A stretch of DNA of 64,000 nt from an uncultured Lentisphaeria bacterium. GTDB lineage: Bacteria; Verrucomicrobiota; Lentisphaeria; Victivallales; Victivallaceae. A program made the position numbers and the translations under genes. The notes beneath the pieces were generated by a model. The model ran no database searches, had not been told where the DNA came from, and was given only the letters and a program-made list of their open reading frames with translations. The first letter of the stretch is position 1, and each line of letters starts with the position of its first letter. Of the stretch, positions 8,707 through 17,244 are shown one piece after another. The stretch spans positions 1-64,000 of the forward strand of contig CASFVA010000009.1 of assembly GCA_949298075.1 (NCBI GenBank), read 5' to 3'.

Positions 8707-8745
8707 AGCAGCGGCCGGAGTTCTGGAATTCCGGCTGCCGCTGCT
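8707..8745 (+). repeat. Intercistronic hairpin after the prepilin-like gene
   Basis: AGCAGCGGC (8707-8715) pairs with GCCGCTGCT (8737-8745), with an inner CCGG/CCGG. No T-run follows, so read-through into the next gene is expected. Together with the hairpin at 7822-7863 it brackets the prepilin-like gene. Confidence 0.5.
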
Positions 8746-8767
8746 GAAACAAAAACAGGAAGGAACT

Positions 8768-9787
8768 ATGAAACCGCGGATCAAAATTGCCCAGATCGGT
8801 GTCACTCACGAACATGCCGTCGGGAAAATCATCGCTTTGAAGCGCCTGAGCGATGTCTTTGAGCTGGTCGGCGTAGTCGACGACCGGGAAACCTCGCTCA
8901 CCAACCGGTATTTCAACGATGACCTCGCGCAGTACGAGGGAATTCCCAGGTTGACGCCGGAAGAAGTTTTCAACTATCCCGGCCTGCAGGCCGTCACGGT
9001 CGAAGTTCCCAACAACGAACTGGTTCCCATGGCGATCCGCTGCATGGAACACGGCCTGGCCATGCACATGGACAAACCGGCCGGTGAGGATCTCGACCTT
9101 TACCGGCAGCTTTTGGACGGCTGCCGGAAACAGCACCTGCCGTTTCAGATGGGTTACATGTTCCGCGGCAATCCCGCATTCCAGTTCTGCCTGAAAGCCA
9201 TCCGGGAAAAGGTGATCGGCGATGTCTTTGAAATTGAAGCCGACATGAATCACAACTATGGCGGCGACGAATATCAGAAATACATCGGCAACTTCAGGGG
9301 CGGCATCATGTACAATCTGGGCTGTCACCTGATCGATTTCGTCGTGGCCGCGCTGGGACGGCCGGACCGCGTGGTTCCGTTTCTGAAATCGGCCCCGGAT
9401 GATCCGGACCGCATCCTCAACAACAGCATGGCGGTGCTGGAATATCCTCATGCCACCGCGGTGGTCAGGTCCTGCAGCCGCAATTCCGGCATCCACAACC
9501 GCCGCATGCACATCGCCGGCACCAAGGGAACTATCTGCTTCTCCCCTCTGGAACGTTTTGACGGCCAGCCGGTGGAGCTGACTCTGGATTTGTCGTCCGA
9601 TTCCAGCAGCTTCCCGGCCGGACGCCATGTGCTGCGCTTTCCGCCGCAGGCCGACCGCTACGAAAACCAGCTGCTCGAACTGGCGGCAATCATCCGCGAT
9701 GAAATCGCCAGTCCCTACAGTTACGATCACGATTATCTGGTGCACGAGGTCACACTCGCCGCCGCAAACTGCTGTCAATGGAGGTAA
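8768..9787 (+). CDS. Gfo/Idh/MocA family oxidoreductase
   Basis: A 339-residue NAD(P)-dependent sugar or polyol oxidoreductase. The Rossmann start is KIAQIGVTHEHA, where the usual GxGxxG is degenerate. The family signature lysine is in MDKPAGED (near residue 99), and the C-terminal half carries the conserved GCHLIDF segment with the catalytic-type Asp/His. Members act on inositols, sugars and glycosyl groups. GGAAC ahead of the ATG supports the start. It sits between the prepilin-like gene and an MDR oxidoreductase gene ten bases downstream, in the same operon. Confidence 0.85.
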   Translation: MKPRIKIAQIGVTHEHAVGKIIALKRLSDVFELVGVVDDRETSLTNRYFNDDLAQYEGIPRLTPEEVFNYPGLQAVTVEVPNNELVPMAIRCMEHGLAMHMDKPAGEDLDLYRQLLDGCRKQHLPFQMGYMFRGNPAFQFCLKAIREKVIGDVFEIEADMNHNYGGDEYQKYIGNFRGGIMYNLGCHLIDFVVAALGRPDRVVPFLKSAPDDPDRILNNSMAVLEYPHATAVVRSCSRNSGIHNRRMHIAGTKGTICFSPLERFDGQPVELTLDLSSDSSSFPAGRHVLRFPPQADRYENQLLELAAIIRDEIASPYSYDHDYLVHEVTLAAANCCQWR

Positions 9788-9796
9788 TATCATAAA

Positions 9797-10756
9797 ATGC
9801 ACGCAATGATTCTCGACAACATCCGCAACTTCGTCTGGGCGGAGGTTCCGGACCCGGTCCGCAAACCAGGAGAAGTGCTCATCAAAGTCCACGCAGCGGC
9901 GGTCAACCGCGCCGATCTGATGCAGAAGGACGGCTGCTACGCCTCTCCGCACGACTGGCCCCAATGGTGCGGACTGGAAGTTGCCGGCGAAGTTGTTGAG
10001 GCGCCGGATGACGCCGCAGTCAAACCCGGCGACCGGGTCTGCGCCCTGCTGGGCGGCGGCGGATATTCCGAACTGGTCACGGCGCCGGCTGGCATGGTGA
10101 TTCCGATTCCGGAAGGACTTTCGATGATTGAGGCGGCCTCGCTGCCCGAAGTCTGGAGCACGGTCTATCTCAATCTCCGGCAGGAGGCCGGCGGCATGAA
10201 ACCCGGAGACGTGTTTTACATGCAGGCCGGAGCCAGCGGCGTGGGACTGGCGGCAATCCAGTATGCCAAGCTGCTGGGCGCCGAAGTCATCACTACGATC
10301 GACTCGCCGGAAAAGGCGCAGTTTGTCCGCCGGCTCGGCGCGGATCATGTGCTCGACTACCGCACCGAGGATGTGCGTCCGGTAATCGCGGCCCACCCGC
10401 CCACCGTCGCGCTGGACTGCATCGGCGGAAAACTGATGGGCGAATGTTTCCGCCACATGGTCTTCGGCGGACGCTGGATTATGATCGCCACCATGGCCGG
10501 AGCGGAAACCGTCGTTGATCTTGAAACCGTCTGGCGCAAACGCATCCGGCTGATCGGCAGCACCCTGCGCAGCCGCACCCCGGAAGAAAAAAGCGCGATT
10601 CTCCAGGCGTTGCGCCGGGAACTCTGGCCGCTGTTTTCCGCCCGGAAACTGATTACCAACATCCACGCGGTTTTTCCCATCAGCGAAGTTGATCAGGCGC
10701 ACGGCGTACTCCGCCGGGCGGAGAACATCGGCAAAGTGGTGCTGGTGTTCGGCTGA
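9797..10756 (+). CDS. MDR family NAD(P)-dependent alcohol/quinone oxidoreductase
   Basis: A 319-residue medium-chain dehydrogenase/reductase of the zinc-free quinone oxidoreductase (QOR/PIG3) branch. It has the GroES-like N-terminal domain (VHAAAVNRADLMQ), the segment GLEVAGEV, and the nucleotide-binding motif AGASGVG in the second domain. The cysteine cluster of zinc-dependent members is absent. It is the last gene of the operon that begins at 5171, followed by a terminator. Its natural substrate, probably an enone or hydroxy-ketone intermediate, is unknown. Confidence 0.82.
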   Translation: MHAMILDNIRNFVWAEVPDPVRKPGEVLIKVHAAAVNRADLMQKDGCYASPHDWPQWCGLEVAGEVVEAPDDAAVKPGDRVCALLGGGGYSELVTAPAGMVIPIPEGLSMIEAASLPEVWSTVYLNLRQEAGGMKPGDVFYMQAGASGVGLAAIQYAKLLGAEVITTIDSPEKAQFVRRLGADHVLDYRTEDVRPVIAAHPPTVALDCIGGKLMGECFRHMVFGGRWIMIATMAGAETVVDLETVWRKRIRLIGSTLRSRTPEEKSAILQALRRELWPLFSARKLITNIHAVFPISEVDQAHGVLRRAENIGKVVLVFG

Positions 10757-10774
10757 TCCGGACTGTCAGCAGAG

Positions 10775-10804
10775 CGGCCGTCCCGGACGGCCGTTCTTTT
10801 TTCA
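10775..10804 (+). terminator. Rho-independent terminator of the 5.2-10.8 kb operon
   Basis: The near-perfect inverted repeat CGGCCGTCC / GGACGGCCG (10775-10793) is followed by TTCTTTTTTT. Confidence 0.85.
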
Positions 10805-10836
10805 AGCAGAATCGGTACAGCCGTTTGGCACCCGGG

Positions 10837-10865
10837 TTGCAAAACGGCCATCCCGGTGCTATAAT
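10837..10865 (+). promoter_or_regulatory. Promoter of the acetyl xylan esterase-like gene
   Basis: TTGCAA (10837-10842), 17 bases, then a perfect TATAAT (10860-10865). The leader before the ATG is about 80 nt. Confidence 0.75.
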
Positions 10866-10951
10866 TAAAAAATACCGACGCGGAGAATCCGGAGCGCCTC
10901 TGACACCGGGAGCCCCGACGTCCGTCAGCCAATTTTAAGTGGAGTTCTGAG

Positions 10952-12271
10952 ATGAAAATCGCATTGGGATTACTGACGGCATTGGCCGCTGCAGCTGCCG
11001 GTGCAGCCGGACTGGACACCTCGAAAATCACGATTTCCGGAGAAACCAACCGTTCCGCGCTCTCCTACCAGCCGGGTGATGAAATGGTCTACACTTTCAA
11101 AGCCGATTTGAACGGTCAGCCGGCCGACGGCCTGTTTCTGAGCTGGAAACGGCGCGGCGATGACGGCAAAACGGAATCGGGACGCTCACCGGCCGACCAG
11201 CCGCTGGTGGTCAGAACCAGCCTCGACCGGCCGGGATTTGTGAGTGTGGATGCCACACTCACCGACGCCGACGGCAAAGCCATCCGCCACCTGTTCACCA
11301 ATCAGGCCGGACAAGCCAAAAGCCGTACTATAACTTTCTATGGCGGAACCGGAGTTCAGGCCGAAACCCTGACTGACTGCGGCGAACCGGCAGACTTCGA
11401 CGCATTCTGGGCAAAACAGAAACAGCGGCTCGCCGCCGTGCCCTTCAAGGACGGCGTCACGCTGAAGAAAGTCAAAACCGTGAATGGAGTGGATATTTAC
11501 GCGGTCAGCATTCCCTGCGCCGGTCCCCGTCCGGTGACCGGTTATTTGCAGATTCCGGTTGACGCGCAGCCGAAATCCCTGCCCGGACTGGTCACTTTCC
11601 GCGGTTACGGAACCGGCATTCAGCAGCCGCCGAAGACTGCCGACCGCCGTTACCTGAAGCTGGACATCAACGCCCACGGTCAGGAACTCGGACGGGAACC
11701 GGAATATTACAGGGAGTTCTTCAAAAGCATCCGCTCCGGCAAGTACAACTATGCCTTTGACCCGGAACAGAACGCCGATCCGGAGCGGGCGTTTTTCAAC
11801 GGCATGGCGCTGCGGGTGCTCCGGGCGCTGGAGTATGTCAAGAGCCGTCCGGAATGGAATGGCCGGGATCTGGTCGCCTCCGGCGGCAGCCAGGGCGGAC
11901 TTCAAACCATGTGGGCGGCGGCGCTTGACCCCGATGTCACGGTAGCCCGTCCTTCGGTCACCTGGTGCTGCGATCTGGCCGGCACGGCTAAAAAACAGCG
12001 GATCAGCGGGCCGTGGCGCCTGGAGTACGTTCCGGCTCTGGACTATTATGACCCGGTGTTCATGGCCAAGCGCATTTCCAAGGCCAGGGTGGACATCACC
12101 CGGGCCGGGCTCGGCGACTATACCTGCCCGCCCTCCGGGCTGGCGGTCTGCTACAACAACCTGGCCACACCGCGCAAATCAATCCGCTGGGTGCAGGGCA
12201 GTTCACACGGGTTCGTGCCGGAAAAATCGGAAGTGATCCTCTGGAGGACGTCCGGGGACGCCGGCCAATAA
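10952..12271 (+). CDS. Secreted acetyl xylan esterase / cephalosporin-C deacetylase family hydrolase
   Basis: A 439-residue alpha/beta hydrolase of the AXE1 family, predicted to remove acetyl groups from xylan or other acetylated sugars outside the cytoplasm. Residues 1-20 are a signal peptide (MKIALGLLTALAAAAAGAAG). A beta-rich N-terminal domain of about 120 residues precedes the catalytic domain. The nucleophile is S313 in GGSQGG; the AGLGDYTCPPSG segment (Asp) and SSHGF (His) near the C terminus complete the triad. The gene has its own promoter and terminator, so it is a separate unit. GGAG precedes the ATG. The family assignment is firm; the natural ester is inferred. Confidence 0.88.
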   Translation: MKIALGLLTALAAAAAGAAGLDTSKITISGETNRSALSYQPGDEMVYTFKADLNGQPADGLFLSWKRRGDDGKTESGRSPADQPLVVRTSLDRPGFVSVDATLTDADGKAIRHLFTNQAGQAKSRTITFYGGTGVQAETLTDCGEPADFDAFWAKQKQRLAAVPFKDGVTLKKVKTVNGVDIYAVSIPCAGPRPVTGYLQIPVDAQPKSLPGLVTFRGYGTGIQQPPKTADRRYLKLDINAHGQELGREPEYYREFFKSIRSGKYNYAFDPEQNADPERAFFNGMALRVLRALEYVKSRPEWNGRDLVASGGSQGGLQTMWAAALDPDVTVARPSVTWCCDLAGTAKKQRISGPWRLEYVPALDYYDPVFMAKRISKARVDITRAGLGDYTCPPSGLAVCYNNLATPRKSIRWVQGSSHGFVPEKSEVILWRTSGDAGQ

Positions 12272-12293
12272 CCGGCCGAACGATGAAGATGAA

Positions 12294-12330
12294 ACCGGAA
12301 CGCCGCCCAGGCGGCGTTCCGGTCGTTTTT
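12294..12330 (+). terminator. Rho-independent terminator of the esterase gene
   Basis: A 13-bp perfect stem (ACCGGAACGCCGC / GCGGCGTTCCGGT) with the loop CCAG, followed by CGTTTTT. Confidence 0.9.
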
Positions 12331-12348
12331 CAAGTGCCGGATTATGCA

Positions 12349-13278
12349 TCAGTACGACTGCCGCAGCAACGCTTCAATCTCCTCCCGCCGGGGAGTGGCC
12401 GGCGAAGTTCCTTTGCGGGTCACGGAAATCGCCGCGGCGCAGTTGGCGAAGCGCAGTGCGGCAACGATGTCAAAGCCCTCCCCCAGCGCCACCGCGAACG
12501 CACCGTTGAAGGTGTCACCGGCACCGGTGGTGTCGATCGCCCGGACCGGCGGCGTCGGCACCGGATGGACCTCCGACTCCGACACATAAAGCGCTCCGGC
12601 CCGCCCCAGGGTGATCACGACGTTTCTGACGCCGAGCTCAAGCAGCCGTCGGGCCGCCGCCACCGCCTCTTCACGGTTGGTAACCGGAAGTCCGGAATAA
12701 AAGGCCGCTTCGGTCTCATTGGGAGTGAAAAAATCCACTCCGGTGAAAAATCCCTCCGGAACCGGCTGGGCCGGAGCCGGATTCATCACAGTCCGGACGC
12801 CGTGTTTGGCGGCAATGGCCATTGCTTCGGCAACGGCGTCAAGATTGATTTCCAGCTGGACCAGCAGGATGTCGGCGGCGGCAATCGCCGGAGCCGCCCG
12901 GCGGATGTCGTCCAAAGTGAGCCTCTCATTGGCTCCCTTGATCATGATAATCCGGTTTTCACCGCGCTCACGATTCACCTCAATGGCGGCGCCGCCGGTG
13001 GCGACGCCGGTGGCGGAATACACAAACCGCCGGTCAAGCCCTTCGGTTTCGTAATGCCGACGCAGCACACCGGCCGCCGAATCCTCACCCAGCTTGGTCA
13101 CCATGACCACTTCACCGCCGGCCCGGGCGGCGGCGGTCGCCTGATTGGAGCCTTTCCCGCCCGGACCGGTCAGAAATTCGTCACCCACCACCGTCTCACC
13201 GTCGCCGGGAAACCGGGAAGTGAAGAACGTGTAGTCCACCAAAGCGCTGCCGACGACGACAATTCTGGCCGTTTTCAT
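12349..13278 (-). CDS. Ribokinase-like PfkB family sugar kinase
   Basis: A 309-residue carbohydrate kinase transferring phosphate from ATP to a pentose or related sugar in the cytoplasm. The N-terminal substrate motif [10 protein letters not shown] and the C-terminal PfkB signature [12 protein letters not shown], with its catalytic Asp, are both intact and typical of ribokinase. It is the last gene of an eleven-gene leftward operon and overlaps deoC by four bases (ATGA), implying translational coupling. Pairing with deoC suggests phosphorylation of deoxyribose, ribose or a similar sugar before aldol cleavage. Ribokinase versus deoxyribokinase cannot be decided from sequence alone. Confidence 0.85.
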   Translation of the reverse strand: MKTARIVVVGSALVDYTFFTSRFPGDGETVVGDEFLTGPGGKGSNQATAAARAGGEVVMVTKLGEDSAAGVLRRHYETEGLDRRFVYSATGVATGGAAIEVNRERGENRIIMIKGANERLTLDDIRRAAPAIAAADILLVQLEINLDAVAEAMAIAAKHGVRTVMNPAPAQPVPEGFFTGVDFFTPNETEAAFYSGLPVTNREEAVAAARRLLELGVRNVVITLGRAGALYVSESEVHPVPTPPVRAIDTTGAGDTFNGAFAVALGEGFDIVAALRFANCAAAISVTRKGTSPATPRREEIEALLRQSY

Positions 13279-13952
13279 GATCTCGACTCCCCACCGGAAC
13301 TGTGCGCCTCTTCCACGATCGCGACTCCGGAGGAGGTTCCCAGCCGGTCGGCCCCGGCCGCAATCAGTTCCATCGCCGCCGTGTATCCGCGGATTCCGGC
13401 GGAAGCCTTGACTTTCACCCGTTCCGGCACCGCGGCTTTGAGAATTTTCACATCGGCAGCGGTCGCGACCCCGGCATTGAATCCGGTGCAGGTCTTGACA
13501 AAATCCGCTCCCGCTTCCGCCGCCAACCGGGCGGCGCGGGCTTTTTCTTCATCGGAAAGGTAGAAAGTTTCAATGATAACCTTGACCAGCCGGCCGTCGG
13601 CGGCGGCCACCACCCCTCTGATGTCGTCGCGCACCAGATCGTCGCCACCGTCTTTCAGAGCCCCGATGTTGATGACCATGTCCACCTCTTCCGCCCCGTC
13701 GGCAACCGCCTGCCGGGTCTCAGATGCCTTGACTGCGGCGGTATTGGCTCCGAGCGGGAAGCCGATGACCGTGCAGACCCGCACCCCGCTGCCGGCCAGC
13801 CGTTCCGAGGCCTGCCGGACCCGGCACGGCTGGACGCAGACCGAGGCGAATCCCCAGCGCCGCGCCTCGTCGCAGAGTTTGTCAATATCCGCTGCGGTGG
13901 CCGCCGGCTTCAGATTGGTGTGATCGATATATTGGTTAAGCGGTTTATCCAT
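13275..13952 (-). CDS. deoC: Deoxyribose-phosphate aldolase
   Basis: A 225-residue class I aldolase that reversibly cleaves 2-deoxyribose 5-phosphate to glyceraldehyde 3-phosphate and acetaldehyde. The Schiff-base lysine is K153 in FVKTCTGF. The second active-site lysine K182 lies in [11 protein letters not shown], and D91 in [10 protein letters not shown] matches the proton-relay Asp. The length is normal for the short bacterial form. It lies three bases after the tandem VOC gene's stop and overlaps the kinase gene that follows. The context is sugar catabolism rather than nucleoside salvage, as no phosphorylase or deaminase gene is near. Confidence 0.92.
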   Translation of the reverse strand: MDKPLNQYIDHTNLKPAATAADIDKLCDEARRWGFASVCVQPCRVRQASERLAGSGVRVCTVIGFPLGANTAAVKASETRQAVADGAEEVDMVINIGALKDGGDDLVRDDIRGVVAAADGRLVKVIIETFYLSDEEKARAARLAAEAGADFVKTCTGFNAGVATAADVKILKAAVPERVKVKASAGIRGYTAAMELIAAGADRLGTSSGVAIVEEAHSSGGESRS

Positions 13953-13954
13953 GA

Positions 13955-14971
13955 TTATTTCGCCTCAGGATTAGTTCCGGTGGAAATCACAACGCGGACT
14001 CCCAAAATTTTTTCCGTGTCCAGACTCGCAAACCGCACACTGCCCAGCCGCGCTCCGAACCGGTTGCCCACCCCCCGGGCGGCAAAGGCCGCCAGCCGGG
14101 CGTCAAATTCAGCCTCCGGAACGTGGAACACCACACTGTGCATGCCTTTGACACTGCGCCGGGCATACTCTTCAAAGACCGGCAGGCCGTTCAGCGGCTG
14201 AACCACTTCGACGTATTTATCCCCCCAGACCGTGAGCGCCCGGCGGTAGGCAAACGGCGCCGCGGAAAGCCTGTTCTCAATGACCACCTCGCTGAGATCG
14301 CGCTCCGTCACTGTCGCCACTTTCCACGGTCCGACATCCAGCAGCTGCTCCCAGTTTTTCAGAGCCCGGTCCAGATCGTCGGTCACAAAGGTGAGTTCCG
14401 TAACCAGCCAGCGCCGGGAACCTGCCGCCAGCGCGGCGGTGTCACCCTCCGGCCATTTGCGCTGAAACTCCGGAGGGAAGCTGATCCGCCCGGTGTTACC
14501 CAGTTCAAAGTTGGCTCCGACAGCATCGTAGGTGCCGACATTGAGGTAGCGGTCTTCGTCGATTTCACCGTAGGAAACGATGTCCAATCCTTTTTTTTCC
14601 AGATATTCCCGGCCGGCGGCCAGCACACGGTCGCCCGGAACGTGCTCCTTGAAGTGATGCCAGGAATCCCCGTTGCGGTCCAGAAACGCCGGCAGCGCCT
14701 CATCGCCGTAAAGCGGCTGAATCAGCTCAAGCTGAGCGTTGCCCAGTTCGGTCAGCGCGCAGTAACTGCGAAAATCCGTGCCCGGCGGCAGGGGCTGGTT
14801 GTTGACAATCACGTTGGCGATGGTGTCGGGACCGCTGGTCAGCACCAGCCAGGGCCCCACCCCCATGAGATCGCACCAGGCCCGCAGCGTGCGGTCGATG
14901 TCCCGGGTGGCGGCGCAAATCTGACTGATACGGCGGCATTTCATGGTTGAGATCAGCTCTGACGGGGTCAT
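13955..14971 (-). CDS. Tandem VOC (glyoxalase-fold) domain protein
   Basis: A 338-residue protein made of two vicinal-oxygen-chelate domains (about 12-165 and 190-330). Each starts with a [13 protein letters not shown]- or [12 protein letters not shown]-like strand followed by a WxxLLxVGPW-type motif. Possible metal ligands are visible: Q/E in the first strand, E in LELIQP, and H in HHFKEH and MHSVVFHV. This resembles methylmalonyl-CoA epimerase-like VOC proteins, which use a metal to move protons next to a carbonyl. An isomerase or epimerase of a sugar-derived keto intermediate is a fair guess but unproven. It overlaps the next VOC gene by four bases. Confidence 0.75.
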   Translation of the reverse strand: MTPSELISTMKCRRISQICAATRDIDRTLRAWCDLMGVGPWLVLTSGPDTIANVIVNNQPLPPGTDFRSYCALTELGNAQLELIQPLYGDEALPAFLDRNGDSWHHFKEHVPGDRVLAAGREYLEKKGLDIVSYGEIDEDRYLNVGTYDAVGANFELGNTGRISFPPEFQRKWPEGDTAALAAGSRRWLVTELTFVTDDLDRALKNWEQLLDVGPWKVATVTERDLSEVVIENRLSAAPFAYRRALTVWGDKYVEVVQPLNGLPVFEEYARRSVKGMHSVVFHVPEAEFDARLAAFAARGVGNRFGARLGSVRFASLDTEKILGVRVVISTGTNPEAK

Positions 14972-15516
14972 TTTTCCTTCTCCGGGGGATAGATGTAGTA
15001 CATGTCGGGGGTAAGCGACTTGACTTCGACGCAGTTGCCCAGCTCCAGCTGGAACCCCAGCAACGGAATAGTGTCGGGGTAGCGGTGATCATCCTCGAGA
15101 AAATGTCCGGCCCGGATCAGCGGCATGCCCCATTCGGCAAACTCGGCGGTAACCTGGTCGATACGGTCGTCCGGAATCATCTCCTTGATGTGATGCAGTC
15201 CTTCTCCATGCCGGGCCTGCCACTGCTCGTAGGCGGCGACGCCGAAGTCGTGTTTGATCAATTCAATCTGAATGTCGCCCACCATCGCGGTCGCACAGTA
15301 AAACCGGAACGGCGCCGTGGAAGGCCGGCCCTGCTCAATTACCCCTTTGCAGATTTTTTCATTCATTTCGACTACCAGCCACGGTCCAACCCGGAGGAGT
15401 TCCACCCATTTTTTCATGGCGCCCTCCAGATCATTGACCAGGAAGGCGATCTGATAAATGCGGCGCTTACGGTTGTGTTCAGTCAATTCGGCGTTGGTCA
15501 TGACGGCTCCTTTCAT
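14968..15516 (-). CDS. Single-domain VOC (glyoxalase-fold) protein
   Basis: A 182-residue VOC protein clearly related to each half of its neighbour (YQIAFLVNDLE, WVELLRVGPWLVVEM, IQIELIKHDFG, GLHHIKEMI). The metal-ligand pattern Q, E, H of epimerase-like VOC enzymes is visible. The gene overlaps both neighbours by four bases (TalC-like upstream, tandem VOC downstream). A duplication and fusion of this single-domain form would explain the neighbour. The reaction is unknown. Confidence 0.75.
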   Translation of the reverse strand: MKGAVMTNAELTEHNRKRRIYQIAFLVNDLEGAMKKWVELLRVGPWLVVEMNEKICKGVIEQGRPSTAPFRFYCATAMVGDIQIELIKHDFGVAAYEQWQARHGEGLHHIKEMIPDDRIDQVTAEFAEWGMPLIRAGHFLEDDHRYPDTIPLLGFQLELGNCVEVKSLTPDMYYIYPPEKEK

Positions 15517-16205
15517 TTTTCCCTGGCGGCCAGATCGAGGATCGTGGCGTCTTTGCCGTAGACGGCATCCCAGGCGGTTTTAAATTTATTCATGTAGGTG
15601 TGAACTCCAGGGTAGTCAATCTTGTCCGTGAAGAAGTCCGGATCCACCGTCACCGCGGTGGCTCCGGCGTCGATAATGCCGCCCAGATGCTCGGAAGTGC
15701 GGCAGCCGGCGGACAGAATCCGGCCTTCGCAGCCGCTGCGTTCGATGAACGCGGCAATCTGCCTGATCACGGCGAAACCGTCGGTGCCGTCCGTGATCAT
15801 GGGTTCGTAAAAGGTAGCGACGTATTTGGCTCCGGCCAGCAGTGCCAGCACTCCCTGCGCAGTGGAAAACACCACCGTCGAAGTGACTTTAACGCCGCGC
15901 GCGCTCAGAATTTTGGTGGCGCGGAGTCCCTCAACCGTAGCCGGCAGTTTGACATAAGTGGGTTCGCCGCCGGCACGCCGGATGAGTTCGGCTTCTTCGA
16001 TCATCTCACCGCAGTCCGGGGAGACCACCTGAACATTGAGTTTGCGGTCGCCGATAATCCGGCGCAGGTCGCGCAGATACTGGAAATAGTTGACTCCGCC
16101 CTCCTGGGCTATCATGTAGGGATTGGTGGTGACGCCGGCGAGGACGTAACGGTCACAGTATTCCTCAATGGTGGCGGGATGTTCGCAGTTGAGAAAGAGT
16201 TCCAT
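15513..16205 (-). CDS. Fructose-6-phosphate aldolase/transaldolase-like protein (TalC/FSA family)
   Basis: A 230-residue small transaldolase-type TIM barrel. GVTTNP at residues 24-29 is the family N-terminal motif, and K86 in TYVKLPAT is the Schiff-base lysine. FSA-type members split or form fructose 6-phosphate from dihydroxyacetone and glyceraldehyde 3-phosphate; others are transaldolases. AAAGGAGAAAAT precedes the ATG, a strong ribosome site after a 188-base gap from the prepilin-like gene. It is the second of three aldolases in the operon. Its exact donor cannot be read from sequence. Confidence 0.85.
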   Translation of the reverse strand: MELFLNCEHPATIEEYCDRYVLAGVTTNPYMIAQEGGVNYFQYLRDLRRIIGDRKLNVQVVSPDCGEMIEEAELIRRAGGEPTYVKLPATVEGLRATKILSARGVKVTSTVVFSTAQGVLALLAGAKYVATFYEPMITDGTDGFAVIRQIAAFIERSGCEGRILSAGCRTSEHLGGIIDAGATAVTVDPDFFTDKIDYPGVHTYMNKFKTAWDAVYGKDATILDLAAREK

Positions 16206-16393
16206 GTGATTTTCTCCTTTTTAAAACGCTTTTTTAACGGCCGGACGGCCGGATTCAGGGACAATCAGGGCATAAAAGGTCTTTTGATGAAGCGTGGGGC
16301 GGTTCCCGAACCGGGTGACGGAGTCCACCGCCGCCGCCGGGACGGACAATCAGAGATGTCCGGTTCCGGAGACGGTCATCAGGTTAAATTAAA
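16206..16393. other. Long intercistronic gap inside the leftward operon
   Basis: This 188-base gap separates the prepilin-like gene from the TalC-like gene. It holds a GC-rich palindrome (CGGCCGTCCGGCCG on the minus strand near 16240-16253) but no following T-run. It may be an mRNA processing site or contain a weak internal promoter; neither is clear. Confidence 0.3.
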
Positions 16394-17221
16394 TCAGTCC
16401 CATGACATCAGCTCAAGGGCATCATTGTAGTATCCGGTTATTTTCAGTTCGCTGAACCTTGCGTCGCCTGGACGCACGGCTTCCACGTGGCCGTCGTGAA
16501 ACACCGCATTGAGAGAGTCGCCGTGCAAGGCGGCCACCAGCGCGGCCGTACTGCCGGTATCCAGGCTGTGATCGACGGAGCGGAACTGGCATTTGTAATC
16601 CGCCTTGTAGGAGTCGGCAAGCATAAAAAAGCTGTCCGGACGATACAGTTTGGCGAGATTGACATACTCCTTGTTGCTGGCTCCGTCAACATTGGAAATC
16701 ATCGATGAAACGTCGCGGTCATAGAATTTTTTGAGATTTTTCAGGTAGCGCAGCTGCCCGTAGGTATGCTCCGAAACCTCGCCCTGCATCATGTTGGCAT
16801 ATTGCTTTTCATCAATTATGGTGGGACAGAACAACGCCCCCGGAGCCGAGACATATTTGGTTGAATTCTGAGCCGCTCCATTCAGAAAGTTATGGCCGGC
16901 CAGAATCATGGTGAGCGTACGCCCGGCCCCGGAACCGCTTTCACCGTAATAGGTGTATACCGGAATATAATTGTCGAAATCCTGGGCATAAGCCGATGCT
17001 CCGATTCCGCACTGTTTGAGATTGCTCTTGCATTTGGCGTCCGCCGCCCGGGCGCGGGCTTTTTGGAGCGCCGGCAGCAGCATGCTGGCAAGAATGGCAA
17101 TGATCGCTATAACCACCAGCAGTTCGATCAGCGTGAACCGGGGGCCGGAAAAAGTTCCGGCAACGAAACGTGAGCAGCTCCGGCGCCGGACGGCCGGGCC
17201 AGGTGTCAAAAATCTTTCCAT
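16394..17221 (-). CDS. Prepilin-like H-X9-DG domain protein
   Basis: A 275-residue protein with an N-terminal type IV prepilin signal helix ([19 protein letters not shown], starting near residue 28) after a basic leader. The C-terminal half contains the H-X9-DG motif [12 protein letters not shown]. This architecture is the pseudopilin-like family expanded in Lentisphaerota, Planctomycetes and Verrucomicrobia. The residue before the mature Phe is Arg, not Gly. AAAGGAGTAGGT precedes the ATG. It lies 23 bases after the DUF-type gene, inside the sugar operon, as the other copy does in the rightward operon. Export or surface exposure is likely, but the function is unknown; binding of the operon's substrate is one possibility. 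Confidence 0.88.
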   Translation of the reverse strand: MERFLTPGPAVRRRSCSRFVAGTFSGPRFTLIELLVVIAIIAILASMLLPALQKARARAADAKCKSNLKQCGIGASAYAQDFDNYIPVYTYYGESGSGAGRTLTMILAGHNFLNGAAQNSTKYVSAPGALFCPTIIDEKQYANMMQGEVSEHTYGQLRYLKNLKKFYDRDVSSMISNVDGASNKEYVNLAKLYRPDSFFMLADSYKADYKCQFRSVDHSLDTGSTAALVAALHGDSLNAVFHDGHVEAVRPGDARFSELKITGYYNDALELMSWD

Positions 17222-17244
17222 ACCTACTCCTTTCTCTGATATTT

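Noticed and set aside
8651-10702. 683-codon open frame on the minus strand
   Set aside because: It is antisense to two clear oxidoreductase genes, has no family motif and reads as His/Gln/Arg/Asp-rich shadow sequence typical of GC-rich genes.
12283-13563. 426-codon open frame on the plus strand over the ribokinase-like and deoC genes
   Set aside because: Both minus-strand genes have intact catalytic motifs and coupled starts; the plus frame has none.
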